Numbered from the stretch's first letter, positions 17,879 through 27,459 are shown. The stretch is DNA of 64,000 nucleotides from an uncultured Candidatus Melainabacteria bacterium (GCA_934692485.1 CAKUTX010000004.1:62001-126000); one strand, 5' to 3'. Made by a program: numbers and translations. Notes: generated from the sequence alone by a model not told the origin.

Positions 17879-19897
17879 ATGAATATTTCACCCCTTTATT
17901 ATGGATATACTACCCATAATAATATTCGAAATAAATCTAACATTTATCGTCAAAATAAATCAAATATATATTTTGGCAGTAATTTAGGAAGTACAAATTT
18001 AACTACAGACAGATTTCTTAAGATTTTGGAATTGGGATATCCTAAAAAATATACAATTAATTTTATAAGAGATAAATTAAATAAAGTCGAACAGGCTAAA
18101 ACTCTTATGGATATAAGGCTTGCAGGGTTTAATAGGCGTGATTTTTTGTCATCATTCTCGCATAAAGTTACTAATGACGAAATAGAACAGTTAATTTTTA
18201 AAAAGCCTAAAAAAGTATTAAATACAGTAAAAATTCTTGGGAAAAAATCTTTTATCGCATCGTTTGACAAAAAGTTTGAAAATGTTGAAAGTTATATAGA
18301 TACAATTGGCGATATAAGTATAAATCACCCTTTGTATCAAAAGTTATTGGAATTGACAAATCCAACAGAAAGTTTGCAATATAAAAACAGGCAAACTCAA
18401 ATCACTAACTTAAAAAAACAGTTTCATATAATTGATAATAAAGACAATTTAATCAAAGATATAAATAATTTAACAGATAAAAATAAAAATTTAGTAAAAG
18501 AATCAATTACAGATTATCCTTATAAAATTGAATTAGCTAAGTTTTTTTATATTATGCAGGATTCTCATGATATTTTAGAGTCAGTATTAAATAAATATAA
18601 TAAAAAATCCAATATTAATGAATTACAAAATATATTGAATGATATTGTAAGGACTGACGCAAATGGTAAAGTTTGCAAACAAGTGGATTTTAGAAATAAT
18701 AAGTACTTATCAAAAATGTTTACTTCAAGTGAAGATTTTAAATCTCCATATAATCAGTTGCTCACAATTCTTAACCAAAGTCCAAATAAGACTGTGAGAG
18801 ATGTTTTATTAGAGCTTCCTCAAAATAAAGCTACAAAAGTTCAATTTGAAAAATCGGGGATAAATTTTGATAGATGGACTAAATTTGACCCAAAATCGAA
18901 ATTACAAATAAATATAACAGATGAAGATAAACAAAATGATATAATAAATAATTTAGAAGAAATTTTGACATCTCCTATATTGGGAATTCTTTCAATAGAT
19001 AAGCAAGCAAAATTATTTGAAGAAATAAGCATAAAAGGTTATAAATTAAATACTCAAAATTCATTATATAGTCTTTATTCAGATATTAATAATCAAGCTT
19101 TAAAACTTTGTAAAGATAACCAACGAATATCAGCTAAAGAATTGCCTGAATTGATTGATATTATTAGTGAATTTATGAAAAAGAATTCTTTTTGGAAAAG
19201 TCCTGATAAAAATCCTGACGCAACTATGGCAAGAAAAACTTTTGAAAGCTGGATTTTAAAACTTAAACAAAAAATGCTTTTATTACAGAAAAATCCGAAT
19301 ACTAACAATATACAATTAACTGTACAACAAGTTGATATGAATAATGTTTCTCATTCATTATTTTTAGGTAATGATGCTTCTTGTTGTGCTGCAATAGGAA
19401 CAGGCATGAAACAAGCTATAGCACCTAATTATATAAAAAATAAAATGATTTCTGGAATGGAAGTTTTAGTTAATGATAAACCTGTTGGTAATACTATGTG
19501 TTATATTGCAGAAATTGAGAATAAACCAGCATTGGTGTTAGATAATATTGAACTCAAAAAAGATTATATAAAAGAAAGTATTAACAATAAAATTAAAGAT
19601 TTGATATTTGCGTATGCTAAGAATTTTACAAAAGAGCTTGGTAATCCTGATATGCCTATATATGTTGGTCAAAACAGGAATAAGCTTAATCTTAAAAACT
19701 ATCCAAATGAAAATAAAGAAATGAAAATTATAGGTTCTTCTGGCGAAGATAAAATTTATATTGATACAATCGCTCAAGAATGTAAATTTGACGGAAACAC
19801 AACTTTTACTTCGTGTTTATATGAAATATTTAATCCTATAGAAAAACCAAAAGTCGAAAAACCAAAATCCTCTATAATAAATTTGAATGAAATGTAG
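17879..19897 (+). CDS. hypothetical protein with C-terminal FLGNDASCCAAIG domain (672 aa)
   Basis: Not recognised. Soluble, no signal peptide. The Asn/Lys-rich N terminus carries NIYFGSN (F32-G33), resembling short tags in other orphan proteins here. Residues about 40-480 are helical, Lys/Asn rich and repetitive. From about residue 490 the protein is more globular: HSLFLGNDASCCAAIG, then an Asn-Tyr-rich loop, MEVLVNDKPVGNTMCYIAEI, a VLDNIELK strand and PIYVGQNRNKLNLKNYP. The paired cysteines plus this strand pattern suggest an enzymatic or acyltransferase-like fold, but I cannot name a family. Alone on its strand, followed by tRNA-Phe in the opposite direction. Confidence 0.6.
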   Translation: MNISPLYYGYTTHNNIRNKSNIYRQNKSNIYFGSNLGSTNLTTDRFLKILELGYPKKYTINFIRDKLNKVEQAKTLMDIRLAGFNRRDFLSSFSHKVTNDEIEQLIFKKPKKVLNTVKILGKKSFIASFDKKFENVESYIDTIGDISINHPLYQKLLELTNPTESLQYKNRQTQITNLKKQFHIIDNKDNLIKDINNLTDKNKNLVKESITDYPYKIELAKFFYIMQDSHDILESVLNKYNKKSNINELQNILNDIVRTDANGKVCKQVDFRNNKYLSKMFTSSEDFKSPYNQLLTILNQSPNKTVRDVLLELPQNKATKVQFEKSGINFDRWTKFDPKSKLQINITDEDKQNDIINNLEEILTSPILGILSIDKQAKLFEEISIKGYKLNTQNSLYSLYSDINNQALKLCKDNQRISAKELPELIDIISEFMKKNSFWKSPDKNPDATMARKTFESWILKLKQKMLLLQKNPNTNNIQLTVQQVDMNNVSHSLFLGNDASCCAAIGTGMKQAIAPNYIKNKMISGMEVLVNDKPVGNTMCYIAEIENKPALVLDNIELKKDYIKESINNKIKDLIFAYAKNFTKELGNPDMPIYVGQNRNKLNLKNYPNENKEMKIIGSSGEDKIYIDTIAQECKFDGNTTFTSCLYEIFNPIEKPKVEKPKSSIINLNEM

Positions 19898-20019
19898 GGT
19901 TTTGATTAGTAAAATTAATTATACTGATTTGATTTGCTTTTTGAAAATAATACAAATACAATAACAATCGGTCAAAAACTTAAATGTCTAAAACTATTGC
20001 TACATAAGGCAAAAAAATA

Positions 20020-20092
20020 TGCCGCAACTCGGAATTGAACCAAGGACACAGGGATTTTCAGTCCCTTGCTCTACCAACTGAGCTATTGCGGC
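20020..20092 (-). tRNA. tRNA-Phe (anticodon GAA)
   Basis: Read leftward: acceptor GCCGCAA/TTGCGGC, D-arm AGCTCAGTTGGTAGAGC, anticodon stem GGGA-CTGAAAA-TCCC giving GAA, variable GTGTC, T-arm GGTTCAATTCC, discriminator A. CCA is not encoded; a T-rich run follows directly and may terminate transcription. Confidence 0.97.
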
Positions 20093-20190
20093 ATACTTTT
20101 ATTATTTTATTATTTCAATATCTTCGTTTTGTAGGCAATAAAATATCCTTCGGAGTAAATGGTTGCAAATATTCAATTGCCACGTTTTTT

Positions 20191-20218
20191 ATTATACATA
20201 CTGAATTTTTAGAGTCAA
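20191..20218 (-). promoter_or_regulatory. sigma-70 promoter of tRNA-Phe
   Basis: Leftward TTGACT (20213-20218), 16-base spacer, consensus TATAAT (20191-20196), about 90 bases before the tRNA 5' end and just after the infC stop. Confidence 0.7.
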
Positions 20219-20227
20219 GTATCTTTT

Positions 20228-20767
20228 TTAATTTGCACTAGGTGCTACGTATAAAGTAACGTTACGACCTTCTAATTTCGGCTTCTTTTCGATTACAACA
20301 GGCATGTTTTCCATGTCTTGTACAAATTTGTTAGCCAAATCAAACGCAAGATTTGAATGTTGCATTTCACGGCCTCTTAACATTACTACTATTTTAACTT
20401 TATTACCCTGAGCAATAAATTTTTCAATACTTTTTATTCTTACTTGATAATCATGTGTATCAATTTTGTAACGAATTTTAATTTCTTTTATATCTACGGT
20501 ATGTTGTTTTTTCTTTGCTTCTTTAGCCTTTTTCTCCAGTTCATATTTATATTTACCGTAGTTTAATATTTTTGCAACCGGAGGCTCTTGGTTAGGATTA
20601 ATTAATACCAAATCCAAATCAGCATCATATGCCATTTGCAAAGCTTTTGAAGTTGCTACAACTCCTTTGTTATCTCCATCCTGATCGATTAAACGAACCT
20701 CTTTAGAGCGAATTCTTTCGTTCATAATCGGTTGATTTTTATTATTTCTATTGTCGTTAACTGCTAT
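20228..20767 (-). CDS. infC: translation initiation factor IF-3, probable AUA start
   Basis: Binds the 30S subunit, prevents premature 50S joining and checks start codons. Seen: NERIRSKEVRLIDQDGDNKG, the linker helix YKYELEKKAKEAKKKQ, and the C-domain KEIKIRYKIDTHDYQVR and KIVVMLRGREMQHSNLA. No ATG/GTG/TTG of the right position has a ribosome site. An AGGAGA (20775-20780) lies 7 bases before an ATA codon at 20765-20767, giving a 180-aa protein with the usual about 15 residues before NxxIR. The longer open frame to 20869 adds residues unlike IF-3. infC is known in many bacteria to use AUU/AUA/AUC starts for autoregulation. rpmI and rplT do not follow; tRNA-Phe does. Confidence 0.88.
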   Translation of the reverse strand: MAVNDNRNNKNQPIMNERIRSKEVRLIDQDGDNKGVVATSKALQMAYDADLDLVLINPNQEPPVAKILNYGKYKYELEKKAKEAKKKQHTVDIKEIKIRYKIDTHDYQVRIKSIEKFIAQGNKVKIVVMLRGREMQHSNLAFDLANKFVQDMENMPVVIEKKPKLEGRNVTLYVAPSAN

Positions 20768-20774
20768 TGTTTTA

Positions 20775-20780
20775 TCTCCT
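20775..20780 (-). promoter_or_regulatory. ribosome-binding site that fixes the infC start
   Basis: AGGAGA read leftward, with the 7-base spacer TAAAACA before an in-frame ATA. It is the only strong Shine-Dalgarno near the conserved IF-3 N terminus. Confidence 0.7.
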
Positions 20781-21000
20781 ATATTTATATCTACAGCTAT
20801 AATATTAGCACAAAATCTGTTTTTTAGCACATTTAAAAAATATTTTTTTGTAACAAAATGTAAAAACAACTTTTCAGAGCCTCATTTGCACTTTTTATAA
20901 TACTTTGCACCTTTTTTTATAAAAATACGTGATTAAAGTTTTTATTAAATATTTCCGATATATAAACCACAAGCCAATAGCAAAATAAAAGGAGTTATGT

Positions 21001-21150
21001 ATGATTAATGATGTTAAAACAGAAAAGGCACCAGAAGTTATTGTTGACCTGAACAATGGGGAGTATTTGCAGTTTGACGTAACACTGCCCTTACAAATTT
21101 TATTTGACGATGTTATGACATTTGTCTCTAAAACAGATTTTGAAGAATAA
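21001..21150 (+). CDS. small acidic protein (49 aa)
   Basis: Short gene with a strong Shine-Dalgarno (AAAAGGAG, 6 bases before ATG) and its own terminator immediately after the stop. The product is soluble and acidic (net negative, ending FVSKTDFEE) with no cysteines or membrane span. Not recognised. It is divergent from infC and precedes the TPR gene, from which the terminator separates it. Confidence 0.72.
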   Translation: MINDVKTEKAPEVIVDLNNGEYLQFDVTLPLQILFDDVMTFVSKTDFEE

Positions 21151-21157
21151 CTTTTTA

Positions 21158-21185
21158 AGAGTCGGTTAAAATTATAACCGATTCT
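21158..21185 (+). terminator. Rho-independent terminator of the 49-aa gene
   Basis: An 11-bp stem (AGAGTCGGTTA with TAACCGATTCT, one G-U pair), 6-base loop, then seven T. Very close to the stop codon at 21150. Confidence 0.92.
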
Positions 21186-21268
21186 TTTTTTATTATTTAT
21201 GTATGGTAAAATGTTGGTTTTCATGTAATAATTAATTCATTAGAATTGTATTCACGAGGGATTATTAT

Positions 21269-23386
21269 ATGAAAAAACTTATAAAGTTAATGTGTGTATT
21301 AGTTCTTGGCATGAGTTCGACAGTTCCGTGTTTTGCCGATTTTAAAGAACACTTTGATTTAGGACAACAGTATTTGTCAAATTATCAATATTCAGGAGCA
21401 ATAACTGAATTCAAGAGTGCGTTAAGGATAAATTACCTTGATAATTCTGCAAGAATTGGGCTAATAAATTCTTATTTGGCTCGTGGAACATATTACGCAA
21501 ATACTGATAAAGATTACAAAAAAGCTGCAGACGATTATAGGGCTGCATTGTTTTATCTAATATATTACCCAAATGCTAATCAGGTTAAAAATTCATCACA
21601 AGCAATTGTTCAAGTAACGTCTAATCTTAATCAATGTCTTAATACGATTGCTTTTGACACATCAGCAAAAAACAGATACAATTATGCTAAACAGCTTAGA
21701 GCTGAGGGCAATTTCGCAGCTTCAGCATATGAATTCAACCAAGCTCTTTCCGATACAAGCTTAATAAAAGATAGTTTTCAACAAACCGGCGATATTATGA
21801 AATTGTTAGGCAATGATAACAAAGCTGCCGAATATTATAGAAAGGCTGTAGCCGTTGCACCAAACGATATTCCTCTAAGATTAGCCTATGCAAAAATGTT
21901 AGACAAACTTGGACAAGAAGACTCCGCGGTAGAAGAATATAACTACATTTTATCTAAAACAACCGACAATAAAGATATTTTATATTCATTAGAAAGAATT
22001 TATAAAAGGAAATTGGAAGATTCACCAAACGATGCTGCAGTTACAGCTAACTTAGGCGCTATTATGCAGAAAGAAGGAAATTTTGATGAAGCCTTAAGAT
22101 ATTATTCAAAATCAGAGTATCTTGACCCGTCAAACACTAACACAAGATTGAATGTTGGTACTTTATATCAGCAAAAAGGCGATTACAAAACCGCCATAAC
22201 AGCATACGATTCAATATTAATTCTTAACCCTGATAACGTTCAGGCAAACTTATATAAAGCGCAATCTCTCGCAGCTTCAGGCGATAAAAAAGGTGCTTTG
22301 GCTCTTTATAAAAAAGTTACTCAGCTAGAGCCAGACAATGAAGTTGCGCAAAACGACATGCTTGATATGGTAAAAGAAACTATGACTGTTGCACAGTTTG
22401 TGGATTATATTAAGAAAAACTCCCCTAACAATGCCGCAGATATACTTTACAATTATGCTTTAGACTTGCATAAAAAAGATAAATTAGCAGATGCAATTAA
22501 TGTTTACAATGAAGTCATAAAATTGGACAATTCAAACTCTGAAGCTTATGTTAACTTGGCAGTAGCTCAAGGACAAAACAAAAATATTGATGCTGCATTG
22601 GCAACAATTAATACGGCTAAAACAAAATTTTCAAATAATTCCCAAATTACAGAAACAGAACTTTCTCTAAAAGCTCAAGCGACCGATGAAAAACTCGAAA
22701 AAGCTGCAAATTTCTATAATAACAAAGAATATCAAAATGCGATAAATGAATATTTGAAAATATCTCCTGCAACTGCAGATACAATGTTAGGAATTGCCTC
22801 TGCTTACCAAAACATGAACGAAATTGATAAAGCTATTGACTACTATAAACAAGCATTAAATTTAGCACCTACAAATTCCGATATAGCTTATTATATAGCG
22901 GCTCTTTATGCTGATAAAGAAGATATGCAAAATGCTAAAACATATGCTCAAAAATCTTTATCTCTAAACAAAACTAACAAACAAGCTCAAGAGCTTTTGA
23001 GTGGAATTTCCGAAAACATAAAAGCTCAAAATCTTGATAAAGCAATTAGTTTATTCGATAGCGAAAAATATTCAGAGAGTCTTGAATTACTAAATCAAAT
23101 TCTTGCAAACGATAGCAAAAATGCTTATGCTTTGTACTATAGAGGCATGATTTACGATACTCAGAAAAAATATACACTCGCTATTACTGATTACAAAAAA
23201 GCAATTAGCGTAAATCCTGATTTGGCAATTGTTAATTATTTAATCGGTGTGGATTATGATATGCTTGAACAGTATAAAAATGCTACGTCATATTACAAAG
23301 CATTTACCGCAACTTATGCAGAAGATGACGATTATTTAAAATATGCAAAAACAAGAATAAGTGAGCTCGCACCATATGTCAAATAA
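21269..23386 (+). CDS. secreted TPR-repeat protein (705 aa)
   Basis: Starts with a clear signal peptide (KKLIKLMCVLVLGMSSTVPCFA), so it acts in the periplasm or envelope; the Cys near the cleavage site is not in a lipobox I trust. The rest is made of about a dozen tetratricopeptide repeats (for example A-x-YY-x-KAV-x-x-P, ALRYYSKSEYLDPSN, AIDYYKQALNLAPTN). A scaffold for protein complexes; partner unknown. The last bases overlap the dusB start by 11 bases, suggesting co-expression. Confidence 0.88.
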   Translation: MKKLIKLMCVLVLGMSSTVPCFADFKEHFDLGQQYLSNYQYSGAITEFKSALRINYLDNSARIGLINSYLARGTYYANTDKDYKKAADDYRAALFYLIYYPNANQVKNSSQAIVQVTSNLNQCLNTIAFDTSAKNRYNYAKQLRAEGNFAASAYEFNQALSDTSLIKDSFQQTGDIMKLLGNDNKAAEYYRKAVAVAPNDIPLRLAYAKMLDKLGQEDSAVEEYNYILSKTTDNKDILYSLERIYKRKLEDSPNDAAVTANLGAIMQKEGNFDEALRYYSKSEYLDPSNTNTRLNVGTLYQQKGDYKTAITAYDSILILNPDNVQANLYKAQSLAASGDKKGALALYKKVTQLEPDNEVAQNDMLDMVKETMTVAQFVDYIKKNSPNNAADILYNYALDLHKKDKLADAINVYNEVIKLDNSNSEAYVNLAVAQGQNKNIDAALATINTAKTKFSNNSQITETELSLKAQATDEKLEKAANFYNNKEYQNAINEYLKISPATADTMLGIASAYQNMNEIDKAIDYYKQALNLAPTNSDIAYYIAALYADKEDMQNAKTYAQKSLSLNKTNKQAQELLSGISENIKAQNLDKAISLFDSEKYSESLELLNQILANDSKNAYALYYRGMIYDTQKKYTLAITDYKKAISVNPDLAIVNYLIGVDYDMLEQYKNATSYYKAFTATYAEDDDYLKYAKTRISELAPYVK

Positions 23387-24353
23387 TGCCGTTAATTCAT
23401 TAATACAAGCAAAAGTTTCCCTTGCACCTATGGCAGGAATAACAGATTATGTTTTAAGGACACTAGTTCGAAAATATTCGAAAAATGCACTTTTAACTAC
23501 AGAAATGATTAGCTCTGAATATTTAGCTCAGACTCTAAATGGCCGCAGCGGTATTGAAATTCTAAAAAGAGATGAAAATCATTCCCCAATTTCTTATCAA
23601 ATAAGTGGACATAAACCTCATATGATGAATGAAGCGGCAAAATTTTTAACAAAATATGCAGATATGATTGACATAAATATGGGCTGCCCTGTAAAAAAAG
23701 TTGTTGGCGGTCAAGATGGAGCTGCTTTGATGCGCAATCCTGAGCTTGCCGCAGAGTTAGTTAAGGCTGTAAAAGATGGTACGAATAAACCGGTCAGCGT
23801 TAAGTTTAGACTTGGTTATACTGTTGATGAAATGAATTACGTTGAGTTTGGGCAACAAATGCAAGATGCCGGAGCTGATTTTATTACGATACATGCCAGA
23901 ACGCGTTCTCAAATGTATACAGGGCACGCTGATTGGGCAAAAATAAAGTTATTAAAAGATAACATTGATATTCCTGTTTTTGCCAACGGAGATATTACAA
24001 CTATTGAGGATGCAATAAATTGTTTGGAATTATCTGGGGCTGACGGGGTTGCAATAGGTAGAGGCGCAATTGGAGATCCTACATTAATTGCAAGAATTGA
24101 ACATTATTTACAAACAGGCGAAAAACTTCCTGTACCACCAATAGAAGATCGTGTTCAGATGTTAATTTTTCACTTAAATGAAGAAATAAAACTCCGCGGA
24201 GAAAAAGTTGCCATAAAATTTATGCGAAAATTTTATCCGTACTACTTGGCAGGGTTTAAAAATGCGAAACTTCTTCGCGCTCAACTTGTTGTAGAAGAAG
24301 ATTATGATAAAATAATTAATTTATTAAACAGCTTAAACTTTGTTAATATATAG
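23376..24353 (+). CDS. dusB: tRNA-dihydrouridine synthase
   Basis: FMN-dependent enzyme reducing uridines of the tRNA D-loop. Seen: N-terminal VSLAPMAGITDYVLR, YQISGHKPHMM, the catalytic-cysteine motif INMGCPVKKVVGGQDGAALM, HARTRSQMYTGHADW and the FMN-phosphate-binding VAIGRGAIGDP. ATG 23376 is preferred over the GTG at 23361, both inside the end of the TPR gene. DusB-like rather than DusA/C by gestalt; subfamily not certain. Confidence 0.93.
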   Translation: MSNNAVNSLIQAKVSLAPMAGITDYVLRTLVRKYSKNALLTTEMISSEYLAQTLNGRSGIEILKRDENHSPISYQISGHKPHMMNEAAKFLTKYADMIDINMGCPVKKVVGGQDGAALMRNPELAAELVKAVKDGTNKPVSVKFRLGYTVDEMNYVEFGQQMQDAGADFITIHARTRSQMYTGHADWAKIKLLKDNIDIPVFANGDITTIEDAINCLELSGADGVAIGRGAIGDPTLIARIEHYLQTGEKLPVPPIEDRVQMLIFHLNEEIKLRGEKVAIKFMRKFYPYYLAGFKNAKLLRAQLVVEEDYDKIINLLNSLNFVNI

Positions 24354-24414
24354 CATAAAAAAAGCAATAAAAAATGTTCACACACTTTTTAGGGATTGAA
24401 AAGGAGAATAGAAA

Positions 24415-24783
24415 ATGCCAGTAGGTATAAAATTAATAGACAAAACTTCAACATTTAATTCACATTTGGTTAAAGGATTAAATGTAAAAATCAGCAACTA
24501 TAATTTTGTTAATTCAAATATCCAAAAAATAGAATCCAGCGTTATTAGGGACAGTTCGGGAGTAATTGCAGAATTTTCTTCAGAAAAAATGGATAATGGA
24601 AACAGATTTGAAGTATATAAACAAGGAGGAAATGTTTTGAAAGTTTTGAAAAATAAATTTGGAGAAATATTATCTTTCAAATTTAATGGAAGTAAAAATA
24701 CTCAAGTTCTAACACCCGAAAATATTATTGAAAATACTAAAAACGATTTCCTAGTAAAATTGAAAAGTGTTATTGAACGTTAA
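24415..24783 (+). CDS. hypothetical protein (122 aa)
   Basis: Not recognised. Strong Shine-Dalgarno (AAAAGGAGAATAGAAA-ATG). Soluble, rich in Asn, Lys, Ser and beta-strand-type sequence (VIAEFSSEKM, GNRFEVYKQGG, VLKVLKNKFGEILSFKF), suggesting a small beta-sheet fold. No signal peptide. It is 61 bases after dusB with no evident terminator, so it may share the transcript. Confidence 0.6.
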   Translation: MPVGIKLIDKTSTFNSHLVKGLNVKISNYNFVNSNIQKIESSVIRDSSGVIAEFSSEKMDNGNRFEVYKQGGNVLKVLKNKFGEILSFKFNGSKNTQVLTPENIIENTKNDFLVKLKSVIER

Positions 24784-24807
24784 TTTGTTATTAAATCAAT
24801 AATATAA

Positions 24808-25515
24808 TCAGTTTTCTATTATTTTTGCTTCAACCTCTTTTACCCTATTGATGCTATTGTTAAGACTTTTTGCCAAATCAGCGGCAGTTTTTGCGTTAAA
24901 GAACTTTCCGCTTGTTACCATCGAAGTGCATTCAAGTTGCGCCAAATCGTCTTCATCATCAACGTTAAAGGCAATTACATCAATAAGTATATCTTTTCTG
25001 TATTTTATTAACTCCATCACAAATTCGCATGGACTTATATCACAATTTTCACCCCCATCCGTTAATAAAATAATATGTTTTTTCCCAGCAAACCCAAGAA
25101 AATCATATTTTATAGCTTGCTTAAGAGAATATGTTATAGGAGTCATCCCTCTCGGTTTTATATTTAATAATGAATTTCCAATGCTTATTCCATTATTTTG
25201 CATTATCGGCGATACAAGTGTAGAAGCTCTGCACGCTTCAAATGCCGTAAAGCCCATTTTATGACCATAAACCCTTAGTCCTACAGAAATACTCGGACTT
25301 AAATTTGCAAGAATTTTTTTCATGGTTTTTACCATTAAATCAACTTTTCTTTCGCCTTCCAAATATTCAGACATACTGTTCGAAAAATCTAAAATAAACA
25401 AAACTCTTTCATTCTCATCTAAATTTGGGGTAGCACCTCCACGGTAAATATTATAGTTTTCCGCAAAAACAGGTAAATTTATTAAAATTAATAATATTAT
25501 TATAAATCTCAACAT
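24808..25515 (-). CDS. secreted von Willebrand factor A domain protein
   Basis: Signal peptide (LRFIIILLILINLPVFA, cleavage near residue 18) followed by one vWA domain. The MIDAS metal site is intact: D43-x-S45-x-S47 in LDFSNSMS, a Thr in MTPITYSLKQA, and LLTDGGENCD. A CxxC-like pair (GGENCDISPCEF) may form a disulfide. Probably binds a ligand or partner in the periplasm; no neighbouring vWA/AAA (MoxR) operon is present. Confidence 0.85.
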   Translation of the reverse strand: MLRFIIILLILINLPVFAENYNIYRGGATPNLDENERVLFILDFSNSMSEYLEGERKVDLMVKTMKKILANLSPSISVGLRVYGHKMGFTAFEACRASTLVSPIMQNNGISIGNSLLNIKPRGMTPITYSLKQAIKYDFLGFAGKKHIILLTDGGENCDISPCEFVMELIKYRKDILIDVIAFNVDDEDDLAQLECTSMVTSGKFFNAKTAADLAKSLNNSINRVKEVEAKIIEN

Positions 25516-25682
25516 ACTTGCATTTTATAAAGAATATTTTTTATTCACCTCTCACGATTTACTATACCTATTTGACGATTATTTTTGCTTGCAATATTAT
25601 AATTATTAGTTGAAACTATATCACTGTCGCATTGTTACAAAATCGTTAAAGACAGAGGATAGGAAAAGGAAATATCGAAATT

Positions 25683-26918
25683 ATGAATAGCAAAGAAATT
25701 ATAAAACAAGCAGAAAAAAGTTTACAAAAAGAATTTGAACAAATTGAAGATATAAGAGATTATAATCAAGAAAAAGTTTTGAATGCTTTTATTGAAAATA
25801 AGGTCGCTCCAGAACATTTTTACACCGTTTCAGGATACGGGCACGACGACTTGGGTCGTGAAGTACTAGATAAAGTATTTGCAGACGTATTTAAGGCAGA
25901 AAAAGCTCTTGTCAGAATTCATTTCGCCTCAGGGACTCATACTTTAGCTTGTTGTTTGTTTGGAAATTTAAAATCCGGAGATAAACTTGTTTCTGTAGCC
26001 GGCGCTCCATATGATACAATGCAAGAAGTTATCGGGACTGCGGGAGATGAAGAAACAAAACGAAGTTCATTAATCGGACACGGGGTTTTGTACGATGAAG
26101 TTCCTTTAAAAAATGAAATGGAAATTGATTTCGAAAAACTCGACGAAATGATTGATGAAACAGTTACTATGGTTTTAATTCAACGTTCAAAAGGCTATTC
26201 AACAAGAAAATCGCTTTCTCTTGAGACAATTGAGAAAATTTGCAATATTGTTAAAAAGAACAATCCTGACTGCATCTGTTTTGTTGACAATTGCTATGGA
26301 GAATTTGTCGATACAAAAGAACCATTAGAAGTTGGGGCAGATTTAATCGGAGGTTCTTTAATCAAAAATCCTGGTGGCGGAATTGTAGAAGCAGGCGGAT
26401 ACGTTGCAGGAAAAGCGTTATATGTAGATAGAACTGCAAACAGACTTACAGCACCAGGAATTGGCTCTGAAGGTGGTGCAATGTTTAATCAACACCGACT
26501 TATTTTTCAAGGATTGTTTATGGCTCCATCTGTTGTTTGTGATGCCGTCAAAGGGGCTGTACTTGCTGCTAAAATTTTTGATGAAATAGGTTATGACAGC
26601 GCACCAAAATATTTTGAAAAACGTACAGATATTATTCAAAACATAACTTTTGGTTCTGCAGAACCATTGGAACATTTTTGTCAGACAATACAGCAATTAT
26701 CTCCAGTTAATGGCTATGTAACACCAATTCCTGAGTATGTTCCCGGATATGAAGATAAAATTATCATGGCAGGTGGGACATTTATCGAAGGTTCTACAAT
26801 TGAATTATCTGCAGATGGCCCTTTAAGAGCGCCGTATACTGCTTATATGCAAGGTGGCTTAACCTATGCTCATGTAAAAATAGCGTTGGCTAAAATCTTA
26901 GAAAAAGTTATAAAATAG
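25683..26918 (+). CDS. methionine gamma-lyase-like PLP enzyme (aluminum-resistance family)
   Basis: PLP-dependent fold-type I protein of the family annotated as methionine gamma-lyase-like / aluminum resistance. 411 aa, family length. Seen: LVRIHFASGTHTLACCLFG, VLIQRSKGYSTRKSL, CFVDNCYGEFVD (PLP-pyridine Asp) and the Schiff-base lysine in GGSLIKNPGGGIVE, then the Ala/Gly-rich end. The biochemical activity of this family is poorly established, so substrate is open. Monocistronic. Confidence 0.88.
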   Translation: MNSKEIIKQAEKSLQKEFEQIEDIRDYNQEKVLNAFIENKVAPEHFYTVSGYGHDDLGREVLDKVFADVFKAEKALVRIHFASGTHTLACCLFGNLKSGDKLVSVAGAPYDTMQEVIGTAGDEETKRSSLIGHGVLYDEVPLKNEMEIDFEKLDEMIDETVTMVLIQRSKGYSTRKSLSLETIEKICNIVKKNNPDCICFVDNCYGEFVDTKEPLEVGADLIGGSLIKNPGGGIVEAGGYVAGKALYVDRTANRLTAPGIGSEGGAMFNQHRLIFQGLFMAPSVVCDAVKGAVLAAKIFDEIGYDSAPKYFEKRTDIIQNITFGSAEPLEHFCQTIQQLSPVNGYVTPIPEYVPGYEDKIIMAGGTFIEGSTIELSADGPLRAPYTAYMQGGLTYAHVKIALAKILEKVIK

Positions 26919-26929
26919 TTCTATCTAAT

Positions 26930-27322
26930 CTAAATTTTTTCATTGCTTTTGTTTTGTTTTGATTTTTTGTCTTTCCACTTGATTGCAAAATAGATTTGTT
27001 CACCCATGGTATTCATTGCTTTTTGAGTCATTTCGCGGTCTGAAGTTTTAGGCAAATTAGTCTTTTTATTTTCTTTCTTCTTATTTTGTATTCTTTCTTG
27101 TTCCCCCTTTGTTACAAGTAAAAATTTATTACTAACAGCAGGTTCCTGTTTCGCTTTTTCTAATTCTATTTTACGTAAAGTGTTTTTATCTGTGGATTTA
27201 TTTCCAGTCGGAATAATTCCGTATAGCCTTAAACGTCTGGCAATTTCTGCCAGTTCCGGATCCATTCCGGAAGAACAAGCTCCTGAAAAAGAAGAAAATC
27301 CACCTATTCCGTTTATTGCCAT
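26930..27322 (-). CDS. hypothetical lysine-rich protein (130 aa)
   Basis: Not recognised. The N terminus, GIGGFSSFSG followed by DPELAEIARRLRLYGIIPTG, then a basic, low-complexity middle (KKKENKKTNLPK), suggests a short structured N-terminal helix pair and a disordered tail. No signal peptide or membrane span. Converges on the Met-gamma-lyase-like gene with 11 bases between stops. Confidence 0.6.
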   Translation of the reverse strand: MAINGIGGFSSFSGACSSGMDPELAEIARRLRLYGIIPTGNKSTDKNTLRKIELEKAKQEPAVSNKFLLVTKGEQERIQNKKKENKKTNLPKTSDREMTQKAMNTMGEQIYFAIKWKDKKSKQNKSNEKI

Positions 27323-27459
27323 AATAATTACACTACTCCTTTGTAAAATATTACGGTTAATTAAGTATAATTCTTCAAAAATAATATGCTTTTTGTTATA
27401 TTTCTTAACCTGTTATTGAGAAATGTAAACTTTTTTAAAGTGCCGGATAACCACTTATA

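Noticed and set aside
20895..21224. Leftward 109-codon open frame
   Set aside because: Lies antisense over the 49-aa gene and its terminator, with no start signal.
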